Below are positions 51,752-60,938 of a DNA stretch of 62,417 nucleotides, piece after piece; position 1 is the first letter of the stretch, and the number at the start of each line of letters is the position of its first letter. The notes beneath the pieces are model-generated. The model was not told the origin of the DNA. It did not search any database and saw only the letters and a list, made by a program, of their open reading frames with translations. The position numbers and the translations under genes were made by a program. The stretch covers positions 1-62,417 of the forward strand of contig CAYNTG010000002.1 in NCBI GenBank assembly GCA_964400105.1. Reading direction: 5' to 3'. The DNA is from CAYNTG01 sp964400105. GTDB lineage: Bacteria; UBP14; UBA6098.

Positions 51752-52657
51752 ATGAAACGGACTTCAGTTCTAATCGTATCGATCCTATTTTTGGCCGCTG
51801 CCCTATTCGGGCAGAAGGCACCGTCGAAGAATGTTGTGGCCGATGTCAATGGCATCGAGATCACCGCATCGGAGATCGGCAGTTTCGACGATGATAACTC
51901 GAACCGCACGAAGGAAATGCTCTTCGAGTCGCAACGTCGTGATGATCGCAAAATCCGTCCCGAAGAGGCCAAATATCGCCTCGACGAGGTAATCGACAAC
52001 AAGCTGATGCTCAAAGAGGCGAAAAGCGCCGGAATCGAAAACGACCCGAAATTGCAGGAAATTTATAATCAATTGAAGGAAAACGCATTGCTCCAGTTTT
52101 ATTATGAAAACGTGATCCGGGCCGAGGTGAAACCCACAGCCGACGAGGTTCGCAAGGAATACGACGAAACCGATAGATATATGCGGCCACCGACGGCAAG
52201 GGTTATCACTATCTGGTCGCCGGACGAGGAGGAAGCCAAAAAAGCGATAGATAAACTGAATACAATCGATCTTACAGCAGATAAGAATAATGAGTATAAC
52301 ATCGAAGAAATGCACCTTCCAGAGGGAGATCAGGTCGAGAACTATCGCCAAAAAACCAGCGATCAATCCCGCAATGAAGATTGGAACGATCCGAGGATGG
52401 AGATTACACTTATGCTCCTCGACGCCAAAGCCGGAGATATTGTCGGTCCCGTGGGTAACGACGGCAATTTCATCACCGTCAAGGTTGTGGAAAAGCTTCC
52501 GGCTGGCAAGACGCCATTCGACCAGATCAAAGACCAGCTCGAGCGCGAGATGACCGACCATAGGTTCCGCGAGGCCGTCGATAAAAAAATGGAAGAGCTT
52601 CGTTCAAAAGCGACCATCACGATCTATAACGAAAACCTGAATAAGGCGTTCGAGTAG
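51752..52657 (+). CDS. SurA/PrsA-like periplasmic peptidyl-prolyl isomerase
   Basis: This 301-residue exported protein has a Sec signal (MKRTSVLIVSILFLAAALFG), a SurA-N-like helical part (VVADVNGIEITASEIG ... YRLDEVIDNKLMLKEAKSAG), and a rotamase-like segment (ARVITIWSPDEEEAKKAIDK ... ILD-type loop MLLDAKAGDIVGPVGNDGNF) with a C-terminal helix. It probably helps outer-membrane or secreted proteins to fold. The parvulin core is degenerate, so it may be a chaperone only. A strong GGAGG lies before the ATG. The small membrane protein follows after 6 bases. Confidence 0.82.
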   Translation: MKRTSVLIVSILFLAAALFGQKAPSKNVVADVNGIEITASEIGSFDDDNSNRTKEMLFESQRRDDRKIRPEEAKYRLDEVIDNKLMLKEAKSAGIENDPKLQEIYNQLKENALLQFYYENVIRAEVKPTADEVRKEYDETDRYMRPPTARVITIWSPDEEEAKKAIDKLNTIDLTADKNNEYNIEEMHLPEGDQVENYRQKTSDQSRNEDWNDPRMEITLMLLDAKAGDIVGPVGNDGNFITVKVVEKLPAGKTPFDQIKDQLEREMTDHRFREAVDKKMEELRSKATITIYNENLNKAFE

Positions 52658-52663
52658 TTTTCC

Positions 52664-52894
52664 ATGCTTTTTTGGGCGATAGCAATAGCGGTTTTATCCA
52701 TTGCGATGGTGATTACCAGCGTGGTGGGTTTTGAGCCTATATATCAGGTTAGTATCGCATGGGGCATTTTGCTGGTTTCGCTATATATGATGTATAGATA
52801 CATTCATGTCAAACGTTCCGACCGCGAAGAGATACTCGAAAAACAACTCGATGATATAGCAGAGGAAAACAAGCGACTTAATGAGCGGATTTAA
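52664..52894 (+). CDS. Small membrane protein with coiled-coil tail
   Basis: This 76-residue protein has two hydrophobic helices (residues 2-22 and 27-45) and then a charged KRSDREEILEKQLDDIAEEN coiled coil. It starts 6 bases after the SurA-like gene, so it is likely cotranscribed. I know of no family function for it. Confidence 0.6.
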   Translation: MLFWAIAIAVLSIAMVITSVVGFEPIYQVSIAWGILLVSLYMMYRYIHVKRSDREEILEKQLDDIAEENKRLNERI

Positions 52895-52929
52895 AAACCT
52901 GCTTATCTCGAACTATCCTTGCAAAAAGC

Positions 52930-52960
52930 AAAGGGGCGAATTCGATTCGCCCCTTTTTTT
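52930..52960. terminator. Bidirectional Rho-independent terminator
   Basis: AAGGGGCGAAT and ATTCGCCCCTT form an 11-base stem around TCG with T-runs on both sides. It lies between the converging small membrane protein and lysine aminotransferase genes. Confidence 0.9.
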
Positions 52961-53002
52961 ACGTGTGATAACCACGTCGATTTTGCCAGTGATTTCCGGC
53001 TT

Positions 53003-54361
53003 CTAATCCTTCATCTCGGTCAGCACCTCGGCGATAATAATCATCGCGCGGTCGATGTCCGAAGCTTCGACGTTGAGGCTCGGGCGGAATCGAACGGTGC
53101 ACGTGCCGCACGGCAGAACGATCATCCCTTTATCCATACATGCGGCGAGGAATTCGCCCCGGAATTTGCCGTCGGGCAGATCGAACGCGCACATCAGACC
53201 CTTTCCACGGGAATTTGTAACCTCCTCGAATCCGGACTCGATTTTGCGAAGGCCATCGAGGAGTTTTCCGCCCATTTTCGCAGCGTTCTCGATAAGATTA
53301 TCCTCCTCGATAATCTCGAGATATTTACGACATCTTACCATATCCGTGAGGTTACCACCCCAGGTCGAATTTATACGGCTCGATTCCACGAAGACATTTT
53401 TCTCGACCTCGTCGATACGCGGCCCAGCAACGATTCCGCAAACCTGTGTCTTTTTACCGAAGCAGAGTATATCCGGTTCGACTCCGTGATGCTGCCACGC
53501 CCATGTCTTGCCGGTGATTCCCATTCCGCTTTGAACCTCGTCGTAGATGAGAATTGCATCGAACCTGTCGCAAAGCTCGCGAACGGCCATGAAATATTCC
53601 TTGCGGAAATGGTTATCGCCGCCCTCGCCCTGGATCGGCTCGATAATGAAAGCGCAAATGCCGTTCGGGTCTGCCTTGAACGCCGCTTCGATCTCTTCGA
53701 GCGATTTCTTTTCAAGGGCTATAACCTCCTCGAGATTCTTGCCTTCGATTGGGAACTTTGCGGCCGGCGCGCTCACTCTCGGCCAGTCGAATCCGGCGTA
53801 GAACATGTATTTCCGCGGATCGGCGGTGTTTGTCAATGCCATCGTATAGCCGGTGCGACCGTGGAAGGCCTTCTCCAGATGCATAACCCTCGTGCCGATA
53901 GGATTTTCACCGGTTCCGATTCCCTTCGCGAGGTTCCTGCGCACCTTCCAATCCATAGCGGTTTTGAGTGCGTTTTCGACAGCGAGTCCGCCGCCGGCCA
54001 CGACGAATAGATGCTCCATCCCATCGGGCATTGCAACGCGGCTGAATGTCGCGACGAATTTTGCCATCTCGACTGTGTATAGGTCGGAATTCGATGGATT
54101 ATGAATCGCGATTTTGCCAATTTCGTCGAGGAATTTCGGATCGCGCATCTTCGGGTGGTTGTGGCCTACTGGATTGCTGGCGAAATAGCTGAAGAAATCG
54201 AGATAGGGCTTTTTCCATTTAGCATCGTATAGAATCTGTCCCTGCGACCGGTCGAGATCGACTACCAGGTCATATCCGTCGGCGAGCATAACGGTGCCGA
54301 TTACCTCGTGAACATCTTTCGCTTCGAATTTTGAAACCTCATCCTTAGTGTATTTTTTCAT
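53003..54361 (-). CDS. lat: L-lysine 6-transaminase
   Basis: This 452-residue PLP enzyme of the class III aminotransferase group matches lysine epsilon-aminotransferase: YLDFFSYFASNPVGHNHPKM, FVVAGGGLAVENALKTAMDW, EKAFHGRTGYTMALTNTADP, IYDEVQSGMGITGKTWAWQH with the cofactor Asp/Glu region, and FGKKTQVCGI with the PLP lysine. It moves the epsilon-amino group of lysine to 2-oxoglutarate and makes aminoadipate semialdehyde. This may open lysine degradation in this organism. It stands alone behind its own terminator. Confidence 0.93.
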   Translation of the reverse strand: MKKYTKDEVSKFEAKDVHEVIGTVMLADGYDLVVDLDRSQGQILYDAKWKKPYLDFFSYFASNPVGHNHPKMRDPKFLDEIGKIAIHNPSNSDLYTVEMAKFVATFSRVAMPDGMEHLFVVAGGGLAVENALKTAMDWKVRRNLAKGIGTGENPIGTRVMHLEKAFHGRTGYTMALTNTADPRKYMFYAGFDWPRVSAPAAKFPIEGKNLEEVIALEKKSLEEIEAAFKADPNGICAFIIEPIQGEGGDNHFRKEYFMAVRELCDRFDAILIYDEVQSGMGITGKTWAWQHHGVEPDILCFGKKTQVCGIVAGPRIDEVEKNVFVESSRINSTWGGNLTDMVRCRKYLEIIEEDNLIENAAKMGGKLLDGLRKIESGFEEVTNSRGKGLMCAFDLPDGKFRGEFLAACMDKGMIVLPCGTCTVRFRPSLNVEASDIDRAMIIIAEVLTEMKD

Positions 54362-54662
54362 ATCTTATTGCTCCTTATAATCTTATATGTATCGTGAATT
54401 GTATTTTAAATCTCATCGCCGATAAAATATATGGCTTATCGGTTCCCGGTTCTCCAAAAACGGTGTTCCGATACCCAAGATCGCGATCTATATTTCTTTC
54501 AATGCGTTGTAACATAAGGATTTATAATAACATATCAAATTGTATTCTACACCAACTTTGGAGTATATCGAAAGAATCTAAAATGGCAATAAATATCTTA
54601 TTTGTCAGAATTTTTATTTTTTTCTATTAAAAAACAGCAATCTTGTTATGTTGAGAAATATC
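54362..54662. other. AT-rich intergenic region
   Basis: Between lysine aminotransferase and tRNA-Leu the sequence is AT-rich with no supported gene, repeat or hairpin. A minus-strand promoter for the aminotransferase should lie in its left part. Confidence 0.45.
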
Positions 54663-54690
54663 TTGACTTTCGCGAACAAATCGGTTAATT
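54663..54690 (+). promoter_or_regulatory. Putative promoter of tRNA-Leu
   Basis: TTGACT at 54663-54668 and TTAATT at 54685-54690 are spaced by 16 bases and lie just before the tRNA at 54702. Confidence 0.45.
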
Positions 54691-54701
54691 AATATGCGAT
54701 T

Positions 54702-54785
54702 GCCGGAGTGGCGAAATAGGTAGACGCAAGGGACTTAAAATCCCTCGATGCATGCATCGTACCGGTTCGAGTCCGGTCTCCGGCA
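54702..54785 (+). tRNA. tRNA-Leu (anticodon TAA)
   Basis: The acceptor GCCGGAG pairs with CTCCGGC. The anticodon stem GGGA/TCCC carries loop CTTAAAA with anticodon TAA. A long variable arm (TCGATG-CATGCATCG) and the T arm ACCGG TTCGAGT CCGGT follow. The long variable arm and 84-base length fit leucine. CCA is not encoded. Confidence 0.97.
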
Positions 54786-55004
54786 ATTTTCCAGCAATAG
54801 CGATAACCAATCCACGAAATTTATCCGGTCGGCATAGCCGCCGCCACGACCACAATCTCGTTTTTATTCCGTAAGGGCATGACGGCAGCGCGCCCGTTTT
54901 TAATATGGCGCCAATTTGACGACTGGCATGTCGCGGCCGCAACGTTACGATCACCATGAATTACATCTCCCTTTACCATCGGGCAACGATGTGCCAACCA
55001 TTAC

Positions 55005-55038
55005 TTGAAACATTATATTTCATATATATAATGAAATA
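55005..55038 (+). promoter_or_regulatory. Promoter with overlapping palindrome before the papain-like protease
   Basis: TTGAAA at 55005-55010 and a perfect TATAAT at 55027-55032 are spaced by 16 bases. The -10 is embedded in an inverted repeat TATTTCAT (55016-55023) / ATGAAATA (55031-55038), so a dimeric repressor could block it. Confidence 0.6.
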
Positions 55039-55061
55039 AATATGATTCAACTCGGCGACGA

Positions 55062-58000
55062 ATGAGGAAAAACATGTCCGCTAAATCGATTGCGTTACCC
55101 GTATTATTTGCGCTGATTTTGACGGGTGTTGTTTTCGCAAAAGTGAAAATAGATCTTTCCGACAACGAGATCGTTTTCAAATTCGATAAATGGGAACAGA
55201 CGTCGCCGATCGGGTGCGTGTATCTCGGCGAGGAATATCTTTGGAAAATTTCGCCGGAGGAGTTTTTGCAAGGCGAGGTCGGCGTCGATGTCGAAAGGTT
55301 TTATCGCTATCTCGAAGGCGCCGAGGAATTCAGGATTTCGCTATTTTTCGAGGGCGTTTCAGGAATCGATACGGTGCGCAATATCGAAAGCGGTTTATAT
55401 TCGATTCGCGAAGTCCAGAGCGTCCAGCAGTTCGAGTTTGTCGATGTGTCCGATGTCGGAGATTATTTAGAGAAATTCGTTTTCGGAAGATTCGCGGAGC
55501 TTCGGTCGATACGCGATAAGATCATCGAGCGCGATCTTCGATGGACGGCGGACTTGACCACGGTATTCATGATGCCCGACCGCGACAGGCTTCTCGGAAC
55601 GCTGTTCATTCCGGACAGCTCGAGTCAGGCACCGCAAGAACCGCCCCGCGAGCGCCCAATGGACCTTCCCACATCGCTCGACTGGCGCAGTAAAGACGGA
55701 TATAACTGGGTAACCTCGATAAAAAATCAGGGATCGTGCGGTTCATGCTGGGCGTTTTCGGTTGCCACGACTGCGGAATCGGAGTTCTTGATAGGGCTTA
55801 ACAAGCCCGGCCTTCGAGGCACAATGGACCTGTCGGAGCAGCATCAGGTATCGTGCGATCACACATGCTTCCCGTCGCCATACAGCAGCAGTTGCAACGA
55901 CGGCTGCGGTGGCGGTTATGTCGAATTATCCGCAGATTTTATGCGCGATACCGGCAATCCGGACGAGGCTTGTTTTCCATATGTCTCCGGCGGATCGGGC
56001 TACGAGCCGCCATGCACAGATCGATGCTCCGATTGGAGTTCGCGCATCAAGAAGACATGCAGCTGGCAATGGATCAACGAGGGGTACGTTGTCGATAAAA
56101 CAGAGCTCAAAACCGGCCTCCAGACCGCGCCACTCGGCGTCGCCATGCGCGTTTGCAGCGATTTCTCGTCCTATTCCGGCGGGATTTACGAGAATACCTG
56201 CTGGTCGTTGTGGAGCGGCGGACACGCCATCGCGCTGGTCGGCTACAACGATTCTCAGAGCTATTGGATAATGAAAAACAGCTGGGATACCGATTGGGGA
56301 GAAAGCGGATTCGGCAGGCTGCATTACGACGAATCGGATTCCGGCGAATCGTGTTTTGGCCGCGATGCAACACTATATTCATACGAACTCGATGCGGCAT
56401 TCGGGATTTCGCCGACGGAAGCGCTCGTCGGCGAGACGATTAGCTTCACCGACGCAACGACGCACTGCCTTTCGCTGATCAGCCACAACTGGGATTTCGG
56501 CGACGGCATCGGAAGCTCGACCGCGACGAATCCAACATATTCTTACTCATCGCCGGGGACTTTCATCGTAACCCTGATCGCCTGCGACGGCAACTTCTGC
56601 GACACCGTTTCACATAGCGTAATAATCACGCCGAACGAACCGAGTCTGAGCTATCATTCGCATTCTATCGACGATTCCGCTCCCGGCGGCGACGGCGACG
56701 GATACCCGGAGCACGGCGAAACGATCGTCATGTCGATCAATCTCGAGGACGATGCCGCGAGCGCCGATGCGATAAACGTTTCCGGCACGCTCGCCGAGAG
56801 CGATGCCTATGTTTCGATAGACGATAATTCCGCCGAATGGCCGGATATCCCGGCTGGCGCAAACCGCGAATCGAACATCGACCATTTCAAATTCACCGTC
56901 GCAAACGATAACGCGACATGCGGCCACGATGTTACCTTTACGATAAACTGGGATTGCGAAAGCGGAACATATACCGGCAGCGACAACTTCGTCGTTACGC
57001 TCGGCTGCCCCGCTCCGACTTTAGCCCTCGAAAGTTTTAGCATCGTCGATTCCGCGCCGGGCGGCGACGACGACGGATTCCCGGAGCCTGGGGAGACGGT
57101 TATTATGAGTGTGAGGCTCGCCCATTCCGGCGGAGCCGGGGCGGAGGATGTCTCCGCCATGCTTTCGGAATCCGATGCTTATATTACTGTTTCCGACGAC
57201 GCCGCATATTGGCCGGATATCGCGGTCGGCACATCCGCCGAATCGATCTCCGACCACTTCGCCTTTCAGATCGATCCGACGACGCCGGACGAACACATCG
57301 TCACATTCGCATTGATCTATACCTGCTATTGCGGCGGCGGCTCGATGCCTATTTCCGTCGAGATCGGTGGGCCGAAGCCGGAGTTGGTCTATGCCCCGCC
57401 CGCAGTCATCGACGATGCTATCGGCGGCGACGGCGACGGCTATCCGGAGCCGGGAGAGTCGGTCGCGATGGCGATCACGCTGGAAAATGACGGCGAGGAA
57501 AACGCGACCGGAATATCCGGCGGAATAACGACTTCGAGTTCGTATGCAACCGTCACCGACGCAAACGCGGCGTGGCCGAATATCGCGATCGGTGCCTCGG
57601 CGCAATCTTCGCCGGATCACTTCGCCTTCGATATCGATCCATCGACGCCCTGCGGCGAAACGGTCGATTTCACACTTGTCGATACATGCAACTCCGACCA
57701 CGTCGATACGAATACGATCTCCGTTACAATCCAAAGCCCGCCGCCGGCGCTGTCTTACTTCTCGCATACGATAGACGACGGTTTTAGCGGCGACGGCGAC
57801 GGATACCCCGAAGCGGGAGAGAGCTTTTACGTGGCGGTTACGCTTTCAAATTCATCCGCGAACAACGCGAATTTCGTTTCCGCGACGCTGACCGAATCCG
57901 ATCCGAATATCTCGATAATCGACGGCTCGGCGGATTGGCCGGACATCGGCGGCAGCTCCAGCGGATCGAGCATATCGCCGCATTTTGCACTTTCGGCATC

Positions 58001-59918
58001 GCCCGATTGCCCATATCTCCACGATGCCGAGCTTATATTAAACTGGCAGGCCTTCTGTGCATCGGGGGCGGACACGTTTATCGTTACTATCGGCGATCCG
58101 ACCGACGTAGCGCCGAATATTCCACAACTAACGCGACCGTTTCCGTTCGAGCGGATCGGCGACGGCCCATCTTCGGTGAATCCGAATCTAAAATGGCTGT
58201 CGCCATCCGATCCCGACGGCGACTATCTTAACTTTCAGGCGAGGGCGAGCGCTTCACAAAGTATGGCCTCCCCGACGACCATCGACAGCAGAAGCAGCAC
58301 CGTCGGGTTCACGCCGGTTCCGCCGGTTCTGTCCGGCTCCGGCGAGGTCGCCTATCTGGAGGGTTCGCAGGGCGAGGGGGATTTGGTTTCCGGCCAAACA
58401 TACTGGTGGGATGTCAACGCGTTCGACGGCAACCGTTGGAGCGGATATGCGGCCTCGCGTTCGTTCACAATAGACAATTTGCGCGCCGAACCGGACTGGT
58501 TCCAGACGACCGACGGCCAATTCTCGACCGGAACTGCCGATAATATCGAGATTTCGGGAGATCGCGTCGCCGGAACGGGCGGCAGCGTCTATTATCTCGA
58601 TGACGATTTTGAGAGCTACTCGTCGCAGGCCGATTTCGAGGCCGAATGGACGACGAACGGAAGCTATTATTCTTGGCAAACGGCGAATTATCACTCATCG
58701 AACCACGCCATCCGAATCAACGACAACTCGACATCGGCGCGGTCGTATATCGGCCACGGTTTCACCGCGCTTTCCGAGGGCTTCATGGAATGCTGGTCGA
58801 TGGCGGAGAACAGTTCCGACGAGGGCGAGATGATCCGTTTCTACAGCGGGAGCAATCGCAAGGGGCAGCTTTATTATCGCGAAGGGAATGTGTCTTATTG
58901 GAAAGGCTCGTCGCCGCGTTACGATCTGCAGGCGATCGATCCAGGGGTGTGGCATCATTACCGGATCGATTTCGATGTTTCGGCGAATCAAATCTACGTA
59001 ACCATCGACGGCGGCTCGGCCTTTGGACCTTATACATTCGAGGGCGGCGCTTCGGCGATAGACTATTTCTACTCAGGAACCGTTTCTTATAATTATATAT
59101 GCGATGCCTATTTCGACGATTACCGCGTCGGTCAGGATGGTGGCCCGAGCAGCGGATCGCTTGCCTCTGATCCCATCGTTTTCGACTGGAACGAGGGCGC
59201 TGCTTCGTGGGGAAATGTCGAATGGACGCAGGGGAGCGACGATTCGATAGTTGTGATTTGCGACGAGCGCGTTTCCGGTTCGTGGACGCCGTTCGATTCG
59301 ACGGCGACATCCGGCACGAATGGCAATCTGAACATCTCGGCTCTGGCAGATGCCGACACGATCCGCCTTCGCGCAAAACTGGAATTCAAGGGCGCTAATC
59401 AGGCGGAGCTTTTCGATTGGGCTGTGAATTGGTCGGAGGCGATTGTCGGAATCGAGGTCTATAAAGGTGACGACAGCGGGCCGGAATACTCGGCCACATC
59501 GTGGGCGATAGGGAATATCGCCGAGGGCGCGGAGATCGTTATGGCCGTCGGCGACCGCGCATATGTGAAAAATACTGGCACCGTGCCGGTGGATATCGAG
59601 CTTAAGGCCGAGACTGGCAGCTGGGTTCTCTCAGAATCCGCCGGAGCGGATACAGTGTTGTTGATGTGTCTTTTCGGCCAGGAATCGGAGCCGCCGCCGA
59701 TCTTGGATTTTTCTTCGCCGACCGATGAATTGACCGAAGCCTTCAAGCCCGCAGGATCGAGCGATTCGGAATCGTTCGCCACCGCATCGTCGAACGGCAT
59801 CGATATATCAATCGCAGCCGGAAGGTTCATTTATCTATATTTCAAGGCTCCGATAGAAAATTATCAGCCCACGCAGCAGACGATGACGATTACAGTAAAG
59901 GCCGTGCCCTCGGACTGA
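55062..59918 (+). CDS. Giant secreted papain-family (C1A) protease with four tandem beta repeats
   Basis: This 1618-residue protein has a signal peptide (MRKNMSAKSIALPVLFALILTG, shown here in part). A prodomain-like region leads to a C1A catalytic domain: NQGSCGSCWAFSVATTAES with the nucleophile Cys, GGHAIALVGYNDS with the His, and MKNSWDTDWGESGFGRL with the Asn. A PKD domain (HNWDFGDGIG) follows. Then come four tandem units of about 115 residues, each with a GDGDGYPEPGE-type acidic loop that may bind calcium. Further on is a concanavalin-like segment (DDDFESYSSQADFEAEW). The protein ends without a sorting domain, but a decayed one begins right after its stop. It likely digests external protein. 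Confidence 0.88.
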   Translation: MRKNMSAKSIALPVLFALILTGVVFAKVKIDLSDNEIVFKFDKWEQTSPIGCVYLGEEYLWKISPEEFLQGEVGVDVERFYRYLEGAEEFRISLFFEGVSGIDTVRNIESGLYSIREVQSVQQFEFVDVSDVGDYLEKFVFGRFAELRSIRDKIIERDLRWTADLTTVFMMPDRDRLLGTLFIPDSSSQAPQEPPRERPMDLPTSLDWRSKDGYNWVTSIKNQGSCGSCWAFSVATTAESEFLIGLNKPGLRGTMDLSEQHQVSCDHTCFPSPYSSSCNDGCGGGYVELSADFMRDTGNPDEACFPYVSGGSGYEPPCTDRCSDWSSRIKKTCSWQWINEGYVVDKTELKTGLQTAPLGVAMRVCSDFSSYSGGIYENTCWSLWSGGHAIALVGYNDSQSYWIMKNSWDTDWGESGFGRLHYDESDSGESCFGRDATLYSYELDAAFGISPTEALVGETISFTDATTHCLSLISHNWDFGDGIGSSTATNPTYSYSSPGTFIVTLIACDGNFCDTVSHSVIITPNEPSLSYHSHSIDDSAPGGDGDGYPEHGETIVMSINLEDDAASADAINVSGTLAESDAYVSIDDNSAEWPDIPAGANRESNIDHFKFTVANDNATCGHDVTFTINWDCESGTYTGSDNFVVTLGCPAPTLALESFSIVDSAPGGDDDGFPEPGETVIMSVRLAHSGGAGAEDVSAMLSESDAYITVSDDAAYWPDIAVGTSAESISDHFAFQIDPTTPDEHIVTFALIYTCYCGGGSMPISVEIGGPKPELVYAPPAVIDDAIGGDGDGYPEPGESVAMAITLENDGEENATGISGGITTSSSYATVTDANAAWPNIAIGASAQSSPDHFAFDIDPSTPCGETVDFTLVDTCNSDHVDTNTISVTIQSPPPALSYFSHTIDDGFSGDGDGYPEAGESFYVAVTLSNSSANNANFVSATLTESDPNISIIDGSADWPDIGGSSSGSSISPHFALSASPDCPYLHDAELILNWQAFCASGADTFIVTIGDPTDVAPNIPQLTRPFPFERIGDGPSSVNPNLKWLSPSDPDGDYLNFQARASASQSMASPTTIDSRSSTVGFTPVPPVLSGSGEVAYLEGSQGEGDLVSGQTYWWDVNAFDGNRWSGYAASRSFTIDNLRAEPDWFQTTDGQFSTGTADNIEISGDRVAGTGGSVYYLDDDFESYSSQADFEAEWTTNGSYYSWQTANYHSSNHAIRINDNSTSARSYIGHGFTALSEGFMECWSMAENSSDEGEMIRFYSGSNRKGQLYYREGNVSYWKGSSPRYDLQAIDPGVWHHYRIDFDVSANQIYVTIDGGSAFGPYTFEGGASAIDYFYSGTVSYNYICDAYFDDYRVGQDGGPSSGSLASDPIVFDWNEGAASWGNVEWTQGSDDSIVVICDERVSGSWTPFDSTATSGTNGNLNISALADADTIRLRAKLEFKGANQAELFDWAVNWSEAIVGIEVYKGDDSGPEYSATSWAIGNIAEGAEIVMAVGDRAYVKNTGTVPVDIELKAETGSWVLSESAGADTVLLMCLFGQESEPPPILDFSSPTDELTEAFKPAGSSDSESFATASSNGIDISIAAGRFIYLYFKAPIENYQPTQQTMTITVKAVPSD

Positions 59919-59920
59919 AT

Positions 59921-60150
59921 CCGCAAGCCTACTCGAACCCGTTCAATTCTGCGGTTCATATTTCCGCGCCGAAGAATACGACGGAAGAATCGTTGCGGAT
60001 CTTCCCGCCGATAATCCAGTAGGGTCGAGGCATGTGCCCGAGAGAATCGAGGAAACCCGCAGGGTGTCGCCCCCACGACCAGCGAATATATCTGGACGCC
60101 GGACGAAAATATCGGCTCCGGTGTCTATCTCGTTCGGATGAAAATCGGCG
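59921..60150 (+). pseudogene. Decayed type IX-like sorting domain after the protease gene
   Basis: From 59921 the frame offset from the protease reads PQAYSNPFNSAVHISAPKNT, then hits a stop. Other frames continue with ADNPVGSRHVPERIEE and, at 60084, EYIWTPDENIGSGVYLVRMK. These are the start, middle and end of a sorting domain split across frames. The frame with the start of the domain runs into the protease's last codons as LGLNPQAYSNPFNS, so a single shift near the stop could once have joined them. The gene end or a duplicated gene has decayed here. Confidence 0.65.
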
Positions 60151-60183
60151 AAGCCTTTGAGCGCCTTGGCTGCTGCCCTGCTG

Positions 60184-60726
60184 CTATGATCCTCCACCTT
60201 GCTCTTCGTCGTCGCCGCTTGTGCCGACACCACCTCCAGCGCCACGAGTTTCAGAGCCACCTAGGGTCGGTCTGAGGCGTGGTTTTCCGTTTGATAAAAA
60301 CATCCCCGGCTCGAAGACATACATCCTTCCCTCCCAATCGACTTGAACCTCATAATCGAGAATCGAACCATCGCCACCGAACCTCCTAAGCAAAGGCTCG
60401 GCGATATATGTAGGCGGGCTATTTATCTCGATAGAATATACGAACTTCGGGTCGCCGCTGAGCGGGCTGAATCCGATCTCCGGGATTCCGGTAATGCCGA
60501 TATCGTAAGCTGGGCCGAAATAGTATCCGTATTCCGTATAGAACATCTCGTTGCATTCCCATATCTGCTTCAATGCGATCTTTGCCTCGGAAAGCTTTGC
60601 CCTTCTAACCGCCTTGCTGTAGGACAATAAAGATATACTCGCAAGTATCCCTACAATCACGACCACAATCATAAGTTCGAGAAGCGAGAACCCCTCGTGT
60701 TTGCATATTTTTTTAATCTCAAACAC
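60184..60726 (-). CDS. Type IV pilin or pseudopilin
   Basis: This 180-residue protein has a short basic leader (KKICKHEG) and the prepilin cleavage and helix motif GFSLLELMIVVVIVGILASI, which peptidase PilD would cut after the Gly and methylate at Phe. The globular part follows, with a Gly-rich tail. It may be part of a type IV pilus or type II-like secretion pseudopilus; no pilus assembly gene is nearby. The GTG at 60726 has no strong ribosome site. Confidence 0.85.
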   Translation of the reverse strand: MFEIKKICKHEGFSLLELMIVVVIVGILASISLLSYSKAVRRAKLSEAKIALKQIWECNEMFYTEYGYYFGPAYDIGITGIPEIGFSPLSGDPKFVYSIEINSPPTYIAEPLLRRFGGDGSILDYEVQVDWEGRMYVFEPGMFLSNGKPRLRPTLGGSETRGAGGGVGTSGDDEEQGGGS

Positions 60727-60831
60727 AACACGCCAACTAAAAAACCAATAATGGTATATTAAATACTATATCCATTAATAATTTATCTTTTATAAAGTTT
60801 TATTCAAGTGTATTCTTAATATTTTATAATC

Positions 60832-60864
60832 GAGATTGCCGTGTCGTTAAACTCTCCGCAACAG
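60832..60864 (-). repeat. Dispersed repeat, family R1, diverged copy D
   Basis: GAGATTGCCGTGTCGTTAAA followed by CTCTCCGCAA resembles the reverse complement of the intact R1 element at 11817-11850 over most of its length. It lies in the 212-base gap between two minus-strand genes. Confidence 0.5.
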
Positions 60865-60938
60865 ACTTGAACCACTGCTTTTTAATATAAAGCGCTCTTT
60901 CTATATTTTTTACGATAATACTTAATATTTATTGATAA

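Noticed and set aside
52919..54010. 363-codon plus-strand ORF antisense to lysine aminotransferase
   Set aside because: It starts inside the terminator hairpin and is the codon-bias shadow of a clearly real aminotransferase gene.
54685..54957. 90-codon minus-strand ORF across tRNA-Leu
   Set aside because: It is translated from the antisense of the tRNA and has no protein features.
59943..60260. 105-codon minus-strand ORF after the papain-like protease
   Set aside because: It lies antisense to the decayed sorting domain and overlaps the pilin gene; no motif is visible.
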